A DNA stretch of 33,868 nucleotides from an uncultured Faecalibacterium sp. (GTDB lineage: Bacteria; Bacillota; Clostridia; Oscillospirales; Ruminococcaceae). Made by a program: the position numbers and the translations under genes. Numbering within the stretch: the first letter of the stretch is position 1; every line of letters begins with the position of its first letter. Where the stretch lies: assembly GCA_934547065.1 (NCBI GenBank), contig CAKTEF010000019.1:1-33868 (forward strand). The letters run 5' to 3'. Of the stretch, positions 9,428 through 17,661 are shown in pieces. Under the pieces are notes generated by a model that saw only the letters and a program-made list of their open reading frames with translations, made no database searches and was not told the origin of the DNA.

Positions 9428-9456
9428 ACTTTAGCAAATTTTCTGAGCCGGAACAA
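9428..9456 (-). promoter_or_regulatory. Promoter of the dctPQM operon
   Basis: On the minus strand, TTGTTC (9451-9456) and TAAAGT (9428-9433) are 17 bases apart, giving a start near 9421 and a leader of about 75 bases before dctP. It separates dctPQM from the sensory operon upstream. Confidence 0.65.
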
Positions 9457-9527
9457 GGGATTTCAAAAAATGTCCTGTTTTTTGAAAGAATGTGAAAATA
9501 AGTTTTGTGCTGATTGCATAAACAAAA

Positions 9528-9564
9528 ATCCCGGTCTTTGAGCAGAACTGCCAAAGACTGGGAT
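9528..9564 (-). terminator. Terminator of the TRAP sensory operon
   Basis: A 13-bp stem (9528-9540 with 9552-9564, one wobble) is followed by TTTTTG on the minus strand, shortly after the stop of the second dctP gene. Confidence 0.85.
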
Positions 9565-9581
9565 ACAAGAACTGGAGGTTT

Positions 9582-10598
9582 TCAGGCTTTCTGGATGCGG
9601 CCGATCAGTTCCGCCTGGTCGGAAAAGGCAGCGTACAGGGGCTGGACGGCGGCGCGAAACTTCTCTTTTTCCGCGTCCGGAAGCAGCGTGACCTCCACGC
9701 CCCAGGCCCGCATGTTCTCCTCGGCCCGGCGCTCCCGCTCGGCCCAAAGGCGGCGCTCGGTGCGGGCCGATTCCCGCGCACAGGTGCGCAGGATGGCCGG
9801 GAACGCCGGGTCCAGCGCTTCCAGCTTTTCCAGTGCGGCGGTGCTGGCCAGCTGCAATTCCGGCACACGGGTGTGCTCGTCCTGCAAAAAATAGGGGGCG
9901 ACTTCGTAGTGGCCCATGGCCTCGTAGCTGGGCCAGTTGTTCTCGGCCCCATCAATGCGGCCGTTGTGCAGCGCGGCGTAGACCTGGCTGTATACCACCT
10001 GCACCGGCGCAGCCCCCATATCGGCCACCATCTCACTCATCATGTCGGACTCCTGCACCCGCAGGGTCCGGCCCTGCAGGTCCTCCAGGCAGGTGACTTT
10101 TTCGCGGGTGTAAAAGCTGCGCACTCCGGCATCGAACCAGGAGAGCCCCACCACGTCCATCGTGTCCAGTGCGGCCAGGAACTCATCGCCGATGGCCCCA
10201 TCCAGAACCCGCCACATCTGGTCGGCATCCCGGTAGAGGTAGGGCAGCTGCAGCACGCTGAGCTGGGGTACATATTCGGCCAGCTGGCTCAGGGAGACGC
10301 GGGCAAAGTCGATGCCGCCGAACTGCATCTGCTCGATCACGCTCTGCTCCGCGCCCAGTTCCCCGCCGCTGTACACGGCCACCTTGACCCGGCCGCCGGT
10401 CTGCTCGTTCATCAGCCCGGCAAAGGCCAGGGCGGCCTGGGTGGTGGGGTAATCTTCCGGCTGGTTCTCGGCGTAGCGCAGCACAAGCTCCGGCTTCTCG
10501 CTTTCAGCCGACGTTTCTTCCCGGCGGCAGCCGCACAGCCCCAGCGCGGCGGTCCCGGCAGCCAGCAGCACCTGCCGCCGGGAGAGGCGGCGGCTCAC
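9582..10598 (-). CDS. Second DctP-like lipoprotein, coupled to a two-component system
   Basis: A 338-residue DctP-family binding lipoprotein: signal SRRLSRRQVLLAAGT followed by LCGC (lipobox), then LRYAENQPEDYPTT, GLMNEQTGGRVKVAVYSGGELG, LQGRTLRVQESDMMSEMV and ALHNGRIDGAENNWPSYEA, the usual DctP landmarks including the Arg after LQGR. Its ATG overlaps the stop of the response regulator gene (ATGA-type overlap), so it is translated with the regulator rather than with the transporter, and it ends in its own terminator. This argues that it is a ligand sensor presenting the substrate to the histidine kinase, or an alternative receptor for the nearby dctQM. Its sequence is clearly different from the first DctP, so it is not a recent duplicate. 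Confidence 0.88.
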   Translation of the reverse strand: MSRRLSRRQVLLAAGTAALGLCGCRREETSAESEKPELVLRYAENQPEDYPTTQAALAFAGLMNEQTGGRVKVAVYSGGELGAEQSVIEQMQFGGIDFARVSLSQLAEYVPQLSVLQLPYLYRDADQMWRVLDGAIGDEFLAALDTMDVVGLSWFDAGVRSFYTREKVTCLEDLQGRTLRVQESDMMSEMVADMGAAPVQVVYSQVYAALHNGRIDGAENNWPSYEAMGHYEVAPYFLQDEHTRVPELQLASTAALEKLEALDPAFPAILRTCARESARTERRLWAERERRAEENMRAWGVEVTLLPDAEKEKFRAAVQPLYAAFSDQAELIGRIQKA

Positions 10599-11422
10599 AG
10601 CAGGGCCTCCGCACTGCTCTCCCGCGCGGCCCGGCTGGCCTGGCGGCGGTACTGGGTGGGCGTGACTCCGGTCCGCTTTTTGAACGCGCGGGCAAAGTAG
10701 CTGGCATCCTCGTACCCCACCATGGAAGCCACCTCGGCCGCCGAGCGGAACGGGTCGGCCAGCAGCTCCTTGGCCGCGTTGATCCGCAGCTCGGTCAAAC
10801 AGTCCAGGAAGTTCATCTTCTGGTACTTCTTGAACTGGGCCGAAAGATAGGCCGGGCTGATGTGCAGTATTTCGCCCACGCTGTCCAGCGAGATGTCGAA
10901 CATGTAGTTGTCTTCCAGATACCGGCGGACATGATCCATGACCAGGGCGTTCTGGCTGTTCTCGTCCTCGCCGCGCGGCGGCTCCTCGGCTTTCGGGGCG
11001 GGTTCCGGCTCCGGCTGCACCGGGGCCAGAGCTTCCAGCCTGCGCTCCGCCTCGATCTGCCGGATGGCCCGGCGGATCGAAGCTTCCAGTTCGTCCGGGT
11101 CCACCGGCTTGAGCAGGTAATCGCAGGCCCCCAGATGCACGGCTTCGTGGGCGTACTGGAACAGGCTGTACGCAGTGACAAAGATCACCCGGCAGCCGGG
11201 GCGCTGGGCCAGCACGGCGCGGGCGGCATCCAGGCCGTTCATGCCGGGCATCTCAATGTCCATCAGGATCAGGTCTGCACCCCACAAAATGGCCGAATCG
11301 GCGGCCTTGCGTCCGTTTTCGGCAGTCTCCAACACCAGCTCATGTTCAAAGCGCCGGGCTGCCATTTCGGCCAGAGCTTCCCGCTCCAGCCGTTCATCAT
11401 CTGCGATCAACAGGCGAATCAT
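10595..11422 (-). CDS. YesN-type response regulator with AraC DNA-binding domain
   Basis: A 275-residue response regulator. The receiver domain (1-120) has the acidic pair DD near residue 8, the phospho-acceptor Asp55 in LILMDIEMPGMNG, Thr83 in FVTAYS and Lys105 in LLKPVDP. A proline/glutamate-rich linker (about 130-155) leads to an AraC-type double helix-turn-helix (about 165-265): ISLDSVGEILHISPAYLSAQF and AAEVASMVGYEDASYFARAF. The gene overlaps the kinase gene by 26 bases and the second dctP gene by 4. It probably activates the adjoining dctPQM promoter; this is inferred from position. Confidence 0.93.
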   Translation of the reverse strand: MIRLLIADDERLEREALAEMAARRFEHELVLETAENGRKAADSAILWGADLILMDIEMPGMNGLDAARAVLAQRPGCRVIFVTAYSLFQYAHEAVHLGACDYLLKPVDPDELEASIRRAIRQIEAERRLEALAPVQPEPEPAPKAEEPPRGEDENSQNALVMDHVRRYLEDNYMFDISLDSVGEILHISPAYLSAQFKKYQKMNFLDCLTELRINAAKELLADPFRSAAEVASMVGYEDASYFARAFKKRTGVTPTQYRRQASRAARESSAEALL

Positions 11423-12926
11423 CGTCCAATTCCTCCTCTGTCAGTTCCACAAGGGGCAGGTACAGGCACACCGCCGTGCCCCATGCCGGGCGGGAGCGCA
11501 CCTCCAGCCGGCAGCGTTTGTCCAGCAGCCGCAGGCGGGCGGCCACGTTGTACACACCGATATGCTCCCAGCGCTCTCCGGGCTGGGCCAGGGCTGTCTG
11601 CAGCTGAGCCAGCTGCTCCGGGGCAATGCCCACGCCGTTGTCGCACACGCTGATCCGCAGCAGGCCCTTTTCCCGCAGCGGTGCGATCCGGATGCGCACC
11701 ACACCGCCCTCCTCCTTGGGGGCGATGCCGTGCTTGAAGGCATTTTCCACAATGGGCTGCAAAATGAACGAGGGCACCATCGTCTCGGTCAGATCCAGCG
11801 CGTCCGAGATGCACCACCGCATCCGGATCCGCTCGCCAAAGCGGACATGGTAGATGGAGTAGTATTCATCCACGATCCGCACCTCCCGCGAGAGGGGCAC
11901 CTGCTCGTCGTTGCTCATCAGGCTGTACCGCAGCAGGTGGCTCAGGGCGGTGATCAGCGCCTGGGTGCGGTAGGCCGTTTCCTGCCCGGCGGTCTGCAGG
12001 ATCACGTTCAGGGTGTTGAACAGGAAATGCGGGTCGATCTGGCTGCGCAGCTGCTGTAAACGGCTGCGCTCCATCCGGTTCTGCAGTTCCAGCGCCTGGG
12101 TCTTTTGCTGGTGCAGCTCCCGCTCCATCTCGTTGCGCTCCCGCAGGGTGTTCATCTGCTGAGCCATCGAGTGCTTCATCCGGTTGAACGCCTCGATCAG
12201 GGCACCAATCTCATCCCGGCTGGGCACGGGCAGGTCCGGCATGTCGTAGTGCCCGGCAATGATCTCCTGCGAGGCACCGATCATCTGCTGCACCGGGGTC
12301 AGCAGCCGCATCACGGCCCGCGCCGTGATCAGGCCCATGCCAAGGCAGACCGCCGCCACAATGGCCTGAAGCCACTTGACCTGGCTGCTGCGGGCCGAGA
12401 TCTCGGTGTAGATGCCCTGTGCATCGGCAATGGCCGTGTTGAGCAGCTGCTGGGTGTACTGGCGCAGATACCCCCCGCAGGGCGAAACTTTGTTGTAGTA
12501 CAGCTGGGCGGCTTTGGCGTTGTTTCCGGCCCGCACGGCATCTTCCAGCTGGCCCACCAGGGCGGTATAGCTTTTGTAGGTGGTGCAGACCGCGCTGTAC
12601 AGCAGGTACTGCTCCTCGCTGACCGTGTGCAGGCTGCCGTCGAACCGCCAGAGCCAGGCGTTCATGATCGAAAACGAGTCTGAGAGCTGGCTGAGCAAAG
12701 CATCGGCATCGCCGTACTCCCAGCGGTAATCATCCAGTGCGGTCAGGCTCTGCTCCACGCCGCCCTGGAACCGGCTGATGGCGTTGAAACGGCCCATCTG
12801 GTCGTCCATCTGCCGCAGCACCGTGTTGGACTGATAAAAGCTCAGGGCGATCTGCGCCGCCAGGCTCAGGAAAAACACGGCCAGCGCCAGGCTGATCCGC
12901 TGTTGGAGCGTCATGGGACGATGCAC
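11397..12926 (-). CDS. YesM-type sensor histidine kinase
   Basis: A 509-residue membrane kinase. A first membrane segment (about 11-31) is followed by an outside region of about 155 residues, a second membrane segment (about 186-206), a HAMP-like linker and a coiled coil. The catalytic part then has the phospho-acceptor His (about 300) in QIDPHFLFNTLN, the N box ENAFKHGI (about 394) and the G box DNGVGI, as in the His_kinase/HATPase_c pair of YesM and LytS proteins. The start is set at GTG 12926 because AAAGGAGG sits nine bases upstream; ATG at 12914 and 12953 are alternatives with poorer sites. It heads the kinase-regulator-dctP2 operon and probably senses the TRAP substrate. Confidence 0.9.
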   Translation of the reverse strand: MHRPMTLQQRISLALAVFFLSLAAQIALSFYQSNTVLRQMDDQMGRFNAISRFQGGVEQSLTALDDYRWEYGDADALLSQLSDSFSIMNAWLWRFDGSLHTVSEEQYLLYSAVCTTYKSYTALVGQLEDAVRAGNNAKAAQLYYNKVSPCGGYLRQYTQQLLNTAIADAQGIYTEISARSSQVKWLQAIVAAVCLGMGLITARAVMRLLTPVQQMIGASQEIIAGHYDMPDLPVPSRDEIGALIEAFNRMKHSMAQQMNTLRERNEMERELHQQKTQALELQNRMERSRLQQLRSQIDPHFLFNTLNVILQTAGQETAYRTQALITALSHLLRYSLMSNDEQVPLSREVRIVDEYYSIYHVRFGERIRMRWCISDALDLTETMVPSFILQPIVENAFKHGIAPKEEGGVVRIRIAPLREKGLLRISVCDNGVGIAPEQLAQLQTALAQPGERWEHIGVYNVAARLRLLDKRCRLEVRSRPAWGTAVCLYLPLVELTEEELDDDSPVDRR

Positions 12927-12971
12927 CGCGCTCTGCCTCCTTTGGGAAAACATTTCCGGTCATTTGGCTCT

Positions 12972-13001
12972 ATTTTAACATGCATTGCGTCAATTTTGCA
13001 A
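12972..13001 (-). promoter_or_regulatory. Promoter of the TRAP sensory operon
   Basis: On the minus strand, TTGCAA (12996-13001) and TAAAAT (12972-12977) are 18 bases apart with a TGT extended -10. A dyad ATTGC-N9-GCAAT spans the -35 region and could be an operator. Confidence 0.65.
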
Positions 13002-13008
13002 TAATTTC

Positions 13009-13037
13009 TTGCCAGCGCCCCAAAAATATGGTACGAT
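13009..13037 (+). promoter_or_regulatory. Promoter for the small membrane protein gene
   Basis: TTGCCA (13009-13014) and TACGAT (13032-13037) are 17 bases apart. The start falls near 13044, a short leader before the ATG at 13058, with AAAGGAG as binding site. Confidence 0.55.
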
Positions 13038-13057
13038 GCGTAGAAAGGAGTTGATCG

Positions 13058-13600
13058 ATGATGTCTCAGCCGATCCGGGTATCGGTCCAAATGGACGCAG
13101 AGTCGTTCCGGAAATTTGCAGTGTTCGACCTGCTGCGCCACCGCAAGGGCTGGCAGCGCCCGGCGCTGTTCATGGCCATCCTGCTGGTGTTTGCCGGGGT
13201 CTGCCTTTCTCAGGTGGGGGCCCGGGAGGGTGCCGGGCTGCTGGCGGGCGTGCTGGCACTGGTGGGCGTGGGACTGCCCGCTGCATATTTTGGCAGCTTT
13301 TTTCAAAACCTGCGCAGTCAGATCAAAAAAATGGGCCTGCCCCGGCCCTTTTACCGGCTGGAGCTGGACGACCAGGGGATTTCGGTCTGGATGGCCGGGG
13401 AGCAGGACAAGGCCGAGCCGGGCCGCCGGTATGCCTGGCAGGACCTGCATCTGGCCTACCGCACGCAGGATGCCATCTACCTGTATGTCCACAAAACACA
13501 GGCTTATCTGCTGAACGACGCGCTGGACAGCACCTGGGAGCTGCTGCACACGGTGCTGCCGGAAGCCCGCCTGCGGGATCTGCGCCATACCAAAGAATAG
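13058..13600 (+). CDS. Small membrane protein of unknown function, YcxB-like
   Basis: A 180-residue protein. About 35 N-terminal residues precede two close hydrophobic segments (about 36-55 and 60-80). A soluble C-terminal domain contains ELDDQGISVWMAGEQDKAEPGRRYAWQDL spread over about 30 residues, then DAIYLYVHKTQAYLL. Two adjacent helices followed by a beta-rich cytoplasmic domain with an aromatic-W-x-D-L stretch resembles YcxB-like proteins, whose role is not known. It has its own promoter and terminator and is divergent from the TRAP sensory operon. The family label is tentative. Confidence 0.7.
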   Translation: MMSQPIRVSVQMDAESFRKFAVFDLLRHRKGWQRPALFMAILLVFAGVCLSQVGAREGAGLLAGVLALVGVGLPAAYFGSFFQNLRSQIKKMGLPRPFYRLELDDQGISVWMAGEQDKAEPGRRYAWQDLHLAYRTQDAIYLYVHKTQAYLLNDALDSTWELLHTVLPEARLRDLRHTKE

Positions 13601-13616
13601 GAACAAAAACCAAAAA

Positions 13617-13669
13617 CTCCCCGGCGGGGACTCTGTGCAAGACACAGGGACCCTGCCGGGGAGCTTTTT
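13617..13669 (+). terminator. Terminator of the YcxB-like gene
   Basis: CTCCCCGGC (13617-13625) pairs with GCCGGGGAG (13655-13663), with an inner CTGTG/CACAG stem. CTTTTTT follows on the plus strand. Confidence 0.88.
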
Positions 13670-13684
13670 TACGCCAAACAAAAA

Positions 13685-13727
13685 ACAGGCAGCGCCGTGG
13701 AAAGGAGGAGAAAGCGGCGCTGCCTGT
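13685..13727 (-). terminator. Orphan minus-strand terminator-like hairpin
   Basis: A perfect 13-bp stem (13685-13697 with 13715-13727) is followed on the minus strand by TTTTTTG. No minus-strand protein gene ends here, and the liv operon already has a terminator at 14004-14035, so it may end a small minus-strand RNA or act as a back-up. Confidence 0.5.
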
Positions 13728-13997
13728 TGTATGAGAACTCCCGAACATTTGCGGCTGTCAGGAGATGGTTGGTAGTCTGTCCGCCGCCATTGGCTATTGC
13801 CTCGCATCGGCGGGGGGACAGTGTTTTTTCAAAGGGGCCGCGCGGGCAGGCTTTCTGGCTTTGCTGCGCGGCTTTTATTGCCTGCATGGCATCGTTGGGA
13901 GCGGCGGCTTGTGGCGTTTCCGCCTCTCCCGGACTGCATCTTTATTCTATCGGAAAAAAATGGAGTTTCTTTGTGAGGAATTTGAACAAATTGCAAA
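13728..13997. other. Gene-free, hairpin-rich intergenic stretch
   Basis: No protein is convincing on either strand. The stretch contains a CTGTCC...GGACAG long-range stem with an inner CCGCC/GGCGG, and GCCGCGC...GCGCGGC followed by TTTTATT (terminator-like on plus). It may encode a small RNA; I recognise no known family. Confidence 0.35.
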
Positions 13998-14003
13998 TAA
14001 AAA

Positions 14004-14035
14004 CCAGAACCCCTGCCCGGCGGGCAAAGGCTCTG
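14004..14035 (-). terminator. Terminator of the liv operon
   Basis: A stem built from CCAGA/TCTGG and GCCCG/CGGGC is followed on the minus strand by TTTTTATTT, about 35 bases after the livF stop. Confidence 0.82.
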
Positions 14036-14070
14036 GCCTGTAACAAGTGATTCGGAAACCGGTAGGATCC

Positions 14071-14784
14071 TCAGCCGCCCAGGTAGGCGCTGCGCACCCG
14101 CTCGTTGGTCAGCAGTTCGGCACCGGTGCCGGTCATGACCACGCGGCCGGTCTCCAGAACGTAGGCGCGGTCCGCAACGGAAAGGGCCATCTGCGCGTTC
14201 TGCTCCACCAGCAGGATGGTCATGCCTTCCTTGTGGATGCTGCGGATGATGTCGAAGATCTCCTGCACCAGCAGGGGCGACAGGCCCATGGACGGCTCGT
14301 CCAGCATCAGCATGGAGGCGTTGCTCATCAGGGCACGGCCCATGGCCAGCATCTGCTGCTCGCCGCCGGACATGGTACCGGCCAGCTGTTTGCGGCGCTC
14401 TTTCAGGCGGGGGAACAGGGTGAACACCTTTTCCTTGTTGGCGGCAATGGTGGAAGCGGGCTGGGTGTAGGCACCCATATCAAGGTTCTCGTCCACCGTC
14501 ATGTGCAAAAACACATGGCGTCCCTCCGGCACCTGTGCAAGGCCGCTTTCCACGATCTTGTGGGCGCGCACGCCCTTGATGCTTTTGCCCTTGTACAGCA
14601 CATCGCCGGTGCGGGGCTTCAAAAGGCCGGAAATGGTTTTCAGGGTGGTGGATTTGCCCGCGCCGTTTGCACCGATCAGGGTGACGATCTCGCCCGCGTT
14701 GACGGTGAAGGAGATATCCTTTACGGCGTGGATGTTGCCGTAGTAGACGTTGATGCCGTCCACCTTCAGTAATGTATCAGCCAT
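14071..14784 (-). CDS. livF: Branched-chain amino acid ABC transporter ATPase LivF
   Basis: The 237-residue second ATPase of the Liv importer. It shows Walker A GANGAGKST, the LivF-type QVPEGRHVFLHMTVDENL, the signature MSGGEQQMLAMGRALM, Walker B LMLDEPSMGLSP and the switch region LLVEQNAQMAL, all typical of LivF rather than LivG. It pairs with LivG beneath the LivH/LivM channel and hydrolyses ATP to bring in leucine, isoleucine, valine or related amino acids. It is the last gene of the operon, three bases after livG. Confidence 0.95.
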   Translation of the reverse strand: MADTLLKVDGINVYYGNIHAVKDISFTVNAGEIVTLIGANGAGKSTTLKTISGLLKPRTGDVLYKGKSIKGVRAHKIVESGLAQVPEGRHVFLHMTVDENLDMGAYTQPASTIAANKEKVFTLFPRLKERRKQLAGTMSGGEQQMLAMGRALMSNASMLMLDEPSMGLSPLLVQEIFDIIRSIHKEGMTILLVEQNAQMALSVADRAYVLETGRVVMTGTGAELLTNERVRSAYLGG

Positions 14785-14787
14785 GGC

Positions 14788-15627
14788 TCAGCCCTCCTTT
14801 TTGCCCAGATAGGCCTCGATGACCTGCGGGTTATTGCGGATCTCGTCCGGGGTGCCCTTGGCGATGATGCGGCCAAAGTTCAGCACCGCAATGCCCTCGC
14901 AGATGCCCATGACAAGGCTCATGTCGTGCTCGATGAGCAGCACGGCAATGTTGAACTCGTCGCGGATGCGGCGGATGGTCTCGGTCAGCTCGGCAGTCTC
15001 GGAGGGGTTCATACCGGCGGCAGGCTCGTCCAGCAGCAGAAGCTTCGGGCCGGTAGCCAGTGCGCGCATGATCTCCAACCGGCGCTGTGCGCCGTAGGGC
15101 AGGCTGCCGGCCTGTGCGTTGGCAAGGTCTGCCATGTGGAAGATGTCCAGCAGCTCCAGCGCACGCTCGGTGCACTGCTTTTCCTCTTTCCAGTAGTTCG
15201 GCATCCGCAGCAGGGAGGACGCCAGATTATACTTCATGGACTCGTGCAGACCCACCTTGATGTTGTCGATGACGCTCAGCTCCTTGAACAGACGGATGTT
15301 CTGGAAGGTACGCGCCACGCCCATGCGGTTGACCTGATAGGTCTTTTTCCCGGCGGTGGGCATCCCGTCGATCAGGATGGAGCCGCGGGTGGGCTGGTAG
15401 ACGTTGGTGAGCAGGTTGAACACGGTGGTCTTGCCTGCGCCGTTGGGGCCGATCAGGCCGGTGATCTCGTTGCGGCCGATCATCAGGTTGAAGCCGTCCA
15501 CGGCGGTCAGACCGCCGAAGTCGATGCCCAGCTCGCGGACATCCAGGATGGGCTTTTTGTCCTTGTCGCGGTCGGTCAGAAAGCCGCCGGAGGGGACACT
15601 GTTCAGTCTGGTCTGGAACTCACTCAT
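14788..15627 (-). CDS. livG: Branched-chain amino acid ABC transporter ATPase LivG
   Basis: The 279-residue first ATPase of the Liv importer. It shows Walker A GPNGAGKTT, GVARTFQNIRLF (typical LivG), LPYGAQRRLEIMRAL as the signature region, Walker B LLLDEPAAGMNPSE and the switch VLLIEHDMSLVM. An N-terminal extension of about 25 residues precedes the ATPase fold. The gene starts eight bases inside the end of livM, so translation is coupled. Confidence 0.95.
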   Translation of the reverse strand: MSEFQTRLNSVPSGGFLTDRDKDKKPILDVRELGIDFGGLTAVDGFNLMIGRNEITGLIGPNGAGKTTVFNLLTNVYQPTRGSILIDGMPTAGKKTYQVNRMGVARTFQNIRLFKELSVIDNIKVGLHESMKYNLASSLLRMPNYWKEEKQCTERALELLDIFHMADLANAQAGSLPYGAQRRLEIMRALATGPKLLLLDEPAAGMNPSETAELTETIRRIRDEFNIAVLLIEHDMSLVMGICEGIAVLNFGRIIAKGTPDEIRNNPQVIEAYLGKKEG

Positions 15628-16648
15628 GGTCTGCGCCCTCCTTTGCGTCTTTCTTGCGGAACAGCTCGCCGTTCATGGCCTTTTCCACGATGCGGCTCAT
15701 GGAGAAATCGTAGCTGCCCAGCAGTCCGCCGGGGCGGAAGATCATCATCAGGATCAGCACCAGCGAGTAGATGACCATGCGGTAGCTGTCAAAGCTGCGG
15801 GTAGCTTCCGGCAGGATGGTCAGCACGGTGGCCGACAGGATGGAGCCCAGCATGGAACCCATGCCGCCCAGCACCACCATGACCAGGATCTCGATGGATT
15901 TCATAAAGCCAAATGTGGAGGGGTTCAGCACGCCGATGTAGCACGCATACAGGCCGCCCGCCATCCCGGCAATGGCTGCCGAGAACGCAAAGGCCATGAC
16001 CTTGTAGTAAGTGGTCTGGATGCCGCAGCTCTCGGCTGCGATCTCGTTGTCGCGGATGGCCAGGATCGCCCGGCCGTGGCGGCTTTTCATCATGGCGTGG
16101 ATCAAAAAGCAGGCGATGACCACGCAAAGGAACACGTTGGTGAAATTGGAATATTTGGGGATGTTCTTCAGGCCTTTGGCACCGTAGAACAGGTTGTAGC
16201 CCAGCACATCGTCAATGTTGTTCAGCGTGATGCGGATGATCTCGCCAAAGCCCAGCGTCAGAATGGCCAGATAGTCGCCGGTCAGGCGCAGGGCGGGCAC
16301 GCCGATCAGCACGCCGAACAGCCCGGCCACCACGCAGGCCAGCGCCAGGCCGATGGCAAAGGAGATGCCGCCCGGCAGGGGGCTGTACTTGGTGAACAGG
16401 GCGCAGGTGTAGGCACCCACGGCCATGAAACCGGCGTGGCCCAGCGGCAGCTGGCCCAGGTAGCCGGTGGCAACGTTCAGCGAGACGGCCAGGATGATGT
16501 TGATGCCCACCGTCAGCAGCACCTTGTTCTGATAGGTGGAGAGCACGCTGTCGGTGATGTAAGAAAGCACTGCGAACAGCAGCGCCACCAGCACGGTGTT
16601 CATCAGGTAGCGCACGGGCATTTTGAGCGTTTTGCGGTTTGTTTTCAT
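15620..16648 (-). CDS. livM: Branched-chain amino acid ABC transporter permease LivM
   Basis: A 342-residue permease with about ten hydrophobic segments and the LivM landmarks LGQLPLGHAGFMAVGAY, PALRLTGDYLAILTLGFGEI, SRHGRAILAIRDNEIAAESC and VMVVLGGMGSMLGSILSA. It forms the membrane channel together with LivH. It lies 13 bases after livH, within the livKHMGF operon, and its length is normal. Confidence 0.95.
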   Translation of the reverse strand: MKTNRKTLKMPVRYLMNTVLVALLFAVLSYITDSVLSTYQNKVLLTVGINIILAVSLNVATGYLGQLPLGHAGFMAVGAYTCALFTKYSPLPGGISFAIGLALACVVAGLFGVLIGVPALRLTGDYLAILTLGFGEIIRITLNNIDDVLGYNLFYGAKGLKNIPKYSNFTNVFLCVVIACFLIHAMMKSRHGRAILAIRDNEIAAESCGIQTTYYKVMAFAFSAAIAGMAGGLYACYIGVLNPSTFGFMKSIEILVMVVLGGMGSMLGSILSATVLTILPEATRSFDSYRMVIYSLVLILMMIFRPGGLLGSYDFSMSRIVEKAMNGELFRKKDAKEGADHE

Positions 16649-16661
16649 CTTGCTGCCCTCC

Positions 16662-17540
16662 TTACACCTTTTCCTGCACCTGACGGCCGAGGAAGCCTGT
16701 GGGCTTGACCAGCAGCACGATGATCAGGATGGCAAACGTAACGGCATCTTTCCAGGCGGAAAGACCGATGGCGGAAACAAAGCACTCGCACAGGCCGATG
16801 GCAATGCCGCCGACCATGGCACCGGGGATGGAGCCGATGCCGCCCAGAACCGCGGCAACAAAGGCTTTCAGGCCCAGCATGGAGCCCATGGTGGGGGTGG
16901 CCTGCGGGTAGGAGCAGCAGTACAGCACCGAGCCGATGCCGGCCAGCGCAGAACCCACCGCAAAGGTAAAGGAGATGGTGCTGTTGACGTTGATGCCCAT
17001 GAGGCGGGCAGCGTCCATGTCCTCAGAGACGGCGCGCATGGCCTTGCCGAGCTTGGTCTTTTGCACCAGGAACGTCAGGACCAGCATGGAAAGCACCGTG
17101 ACTGCCAGCGTGGTCAGGGAGGTCAGGCCTACCGGCACCTTGCCAAGGTAGAACGTGCGGGCCGTAAAGTAGGAGGGGATGACCTTGGCACCCGAACCCA
17201 TGACCAGCTCCGCCGTGTACTCCAGGAAAAACGAGACACCGATGGCGGTGATCAGCAGCGAGATACGGGGCGCGCTGCGCAGCGGGGTGTAGGCGATCTT
17301 TTCGATCACGACACCCAGCAGCGTGCAGGTGAGGATGGTGGCGCACACAGCGGTGACCGGGCCGAGACCCAGCTGGTTCATGACGAACCAGGACATGTAT
17401 GCACCCACCATAATGATATCGCCATGGGCAAAGTTCAGCAGCAGGATGATACCGTACACCATGCTGTAACCCAGTGCGATCAGTGCGTAGATGCTGCCAA
17501 GGGACAGGCCGTTGATCAGCTGGCTGAAAAACACTGTCAT
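16662..17540 (-). CDS. livH: Branched-chain amino acid ABC transporter permease LivH
   Basis: A 292-residue permease with about eight hydrophobic segments: QLINGLSLGSIYALIALGYS at the start, then LLNFAHGDIIMVGAY, GKAMRAVSEDMDAARLMGIN and FVAAVLGGIGSIPGAMVGG, all standard for LivH. It follows livK after a terminator-like hairpin and precedes livM by 13 bases. Its start is ATG at 17540 with GAAAGGAAG upstream. Confidence 0.95.
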   Translation of the reverse strand: MTVFFSQLINGLSLGSIYALIALGYSMVYGIILLLNFAHGDIIMVGAYMSWFVMNQLGLGPVTAVCATILTCTLLGVVIEKIAYTPLRSAPRISLLITAIGVSFFLEYTAELVMGSGAKVIPSYFTARTFYLGKVPVGLTSLTTLAVTVLSMLVLTFLVQKTKLGKAMRAVSEDMDAARLMGINVNSTISFTFAVGSALAGIGSVLYCCSYPQATPTMGSMLGLKAFVAAVLGGIGSIPGAMVGGIAIGLCECFVSAIGLSAWKDAVTFAILIIVLLVKPTGFLGRQVQEKV

Positions 17541-17602
17541 GGAGGGATACTTCCTTTCTTTGCGGCGTGTCTGCCACGCCTTTTTGGATCCACTTTTTTA
17601 CC

Positions 17603-17638
17603 AAAAAAGCGGAGACAACCCGTTCCGGCGGTCTCCGC
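17603..17638 (-). terminator. Terminator-like hairpin between livK and livH
   Basis: GCGGAGAC (17609-17616) pairs with GTCTCCGC (17631-17638), and the minus strand continues with TTTTTT. It sits just after livK and probably stops most transcripts so that the binding protein is made in excess. Confidence 0.8.
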
Positions 17639-17661
17639 AAATGGTTCTGTTCGAAAAGAGA

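Noticed and set aside
13697..14050. Plus-strand frames between the YcxB-like gene and livF
   Set aside because: They start inside a terminator hairpin or directly against a binding-site-like string, have no conserved features, and end within the liv terminator.
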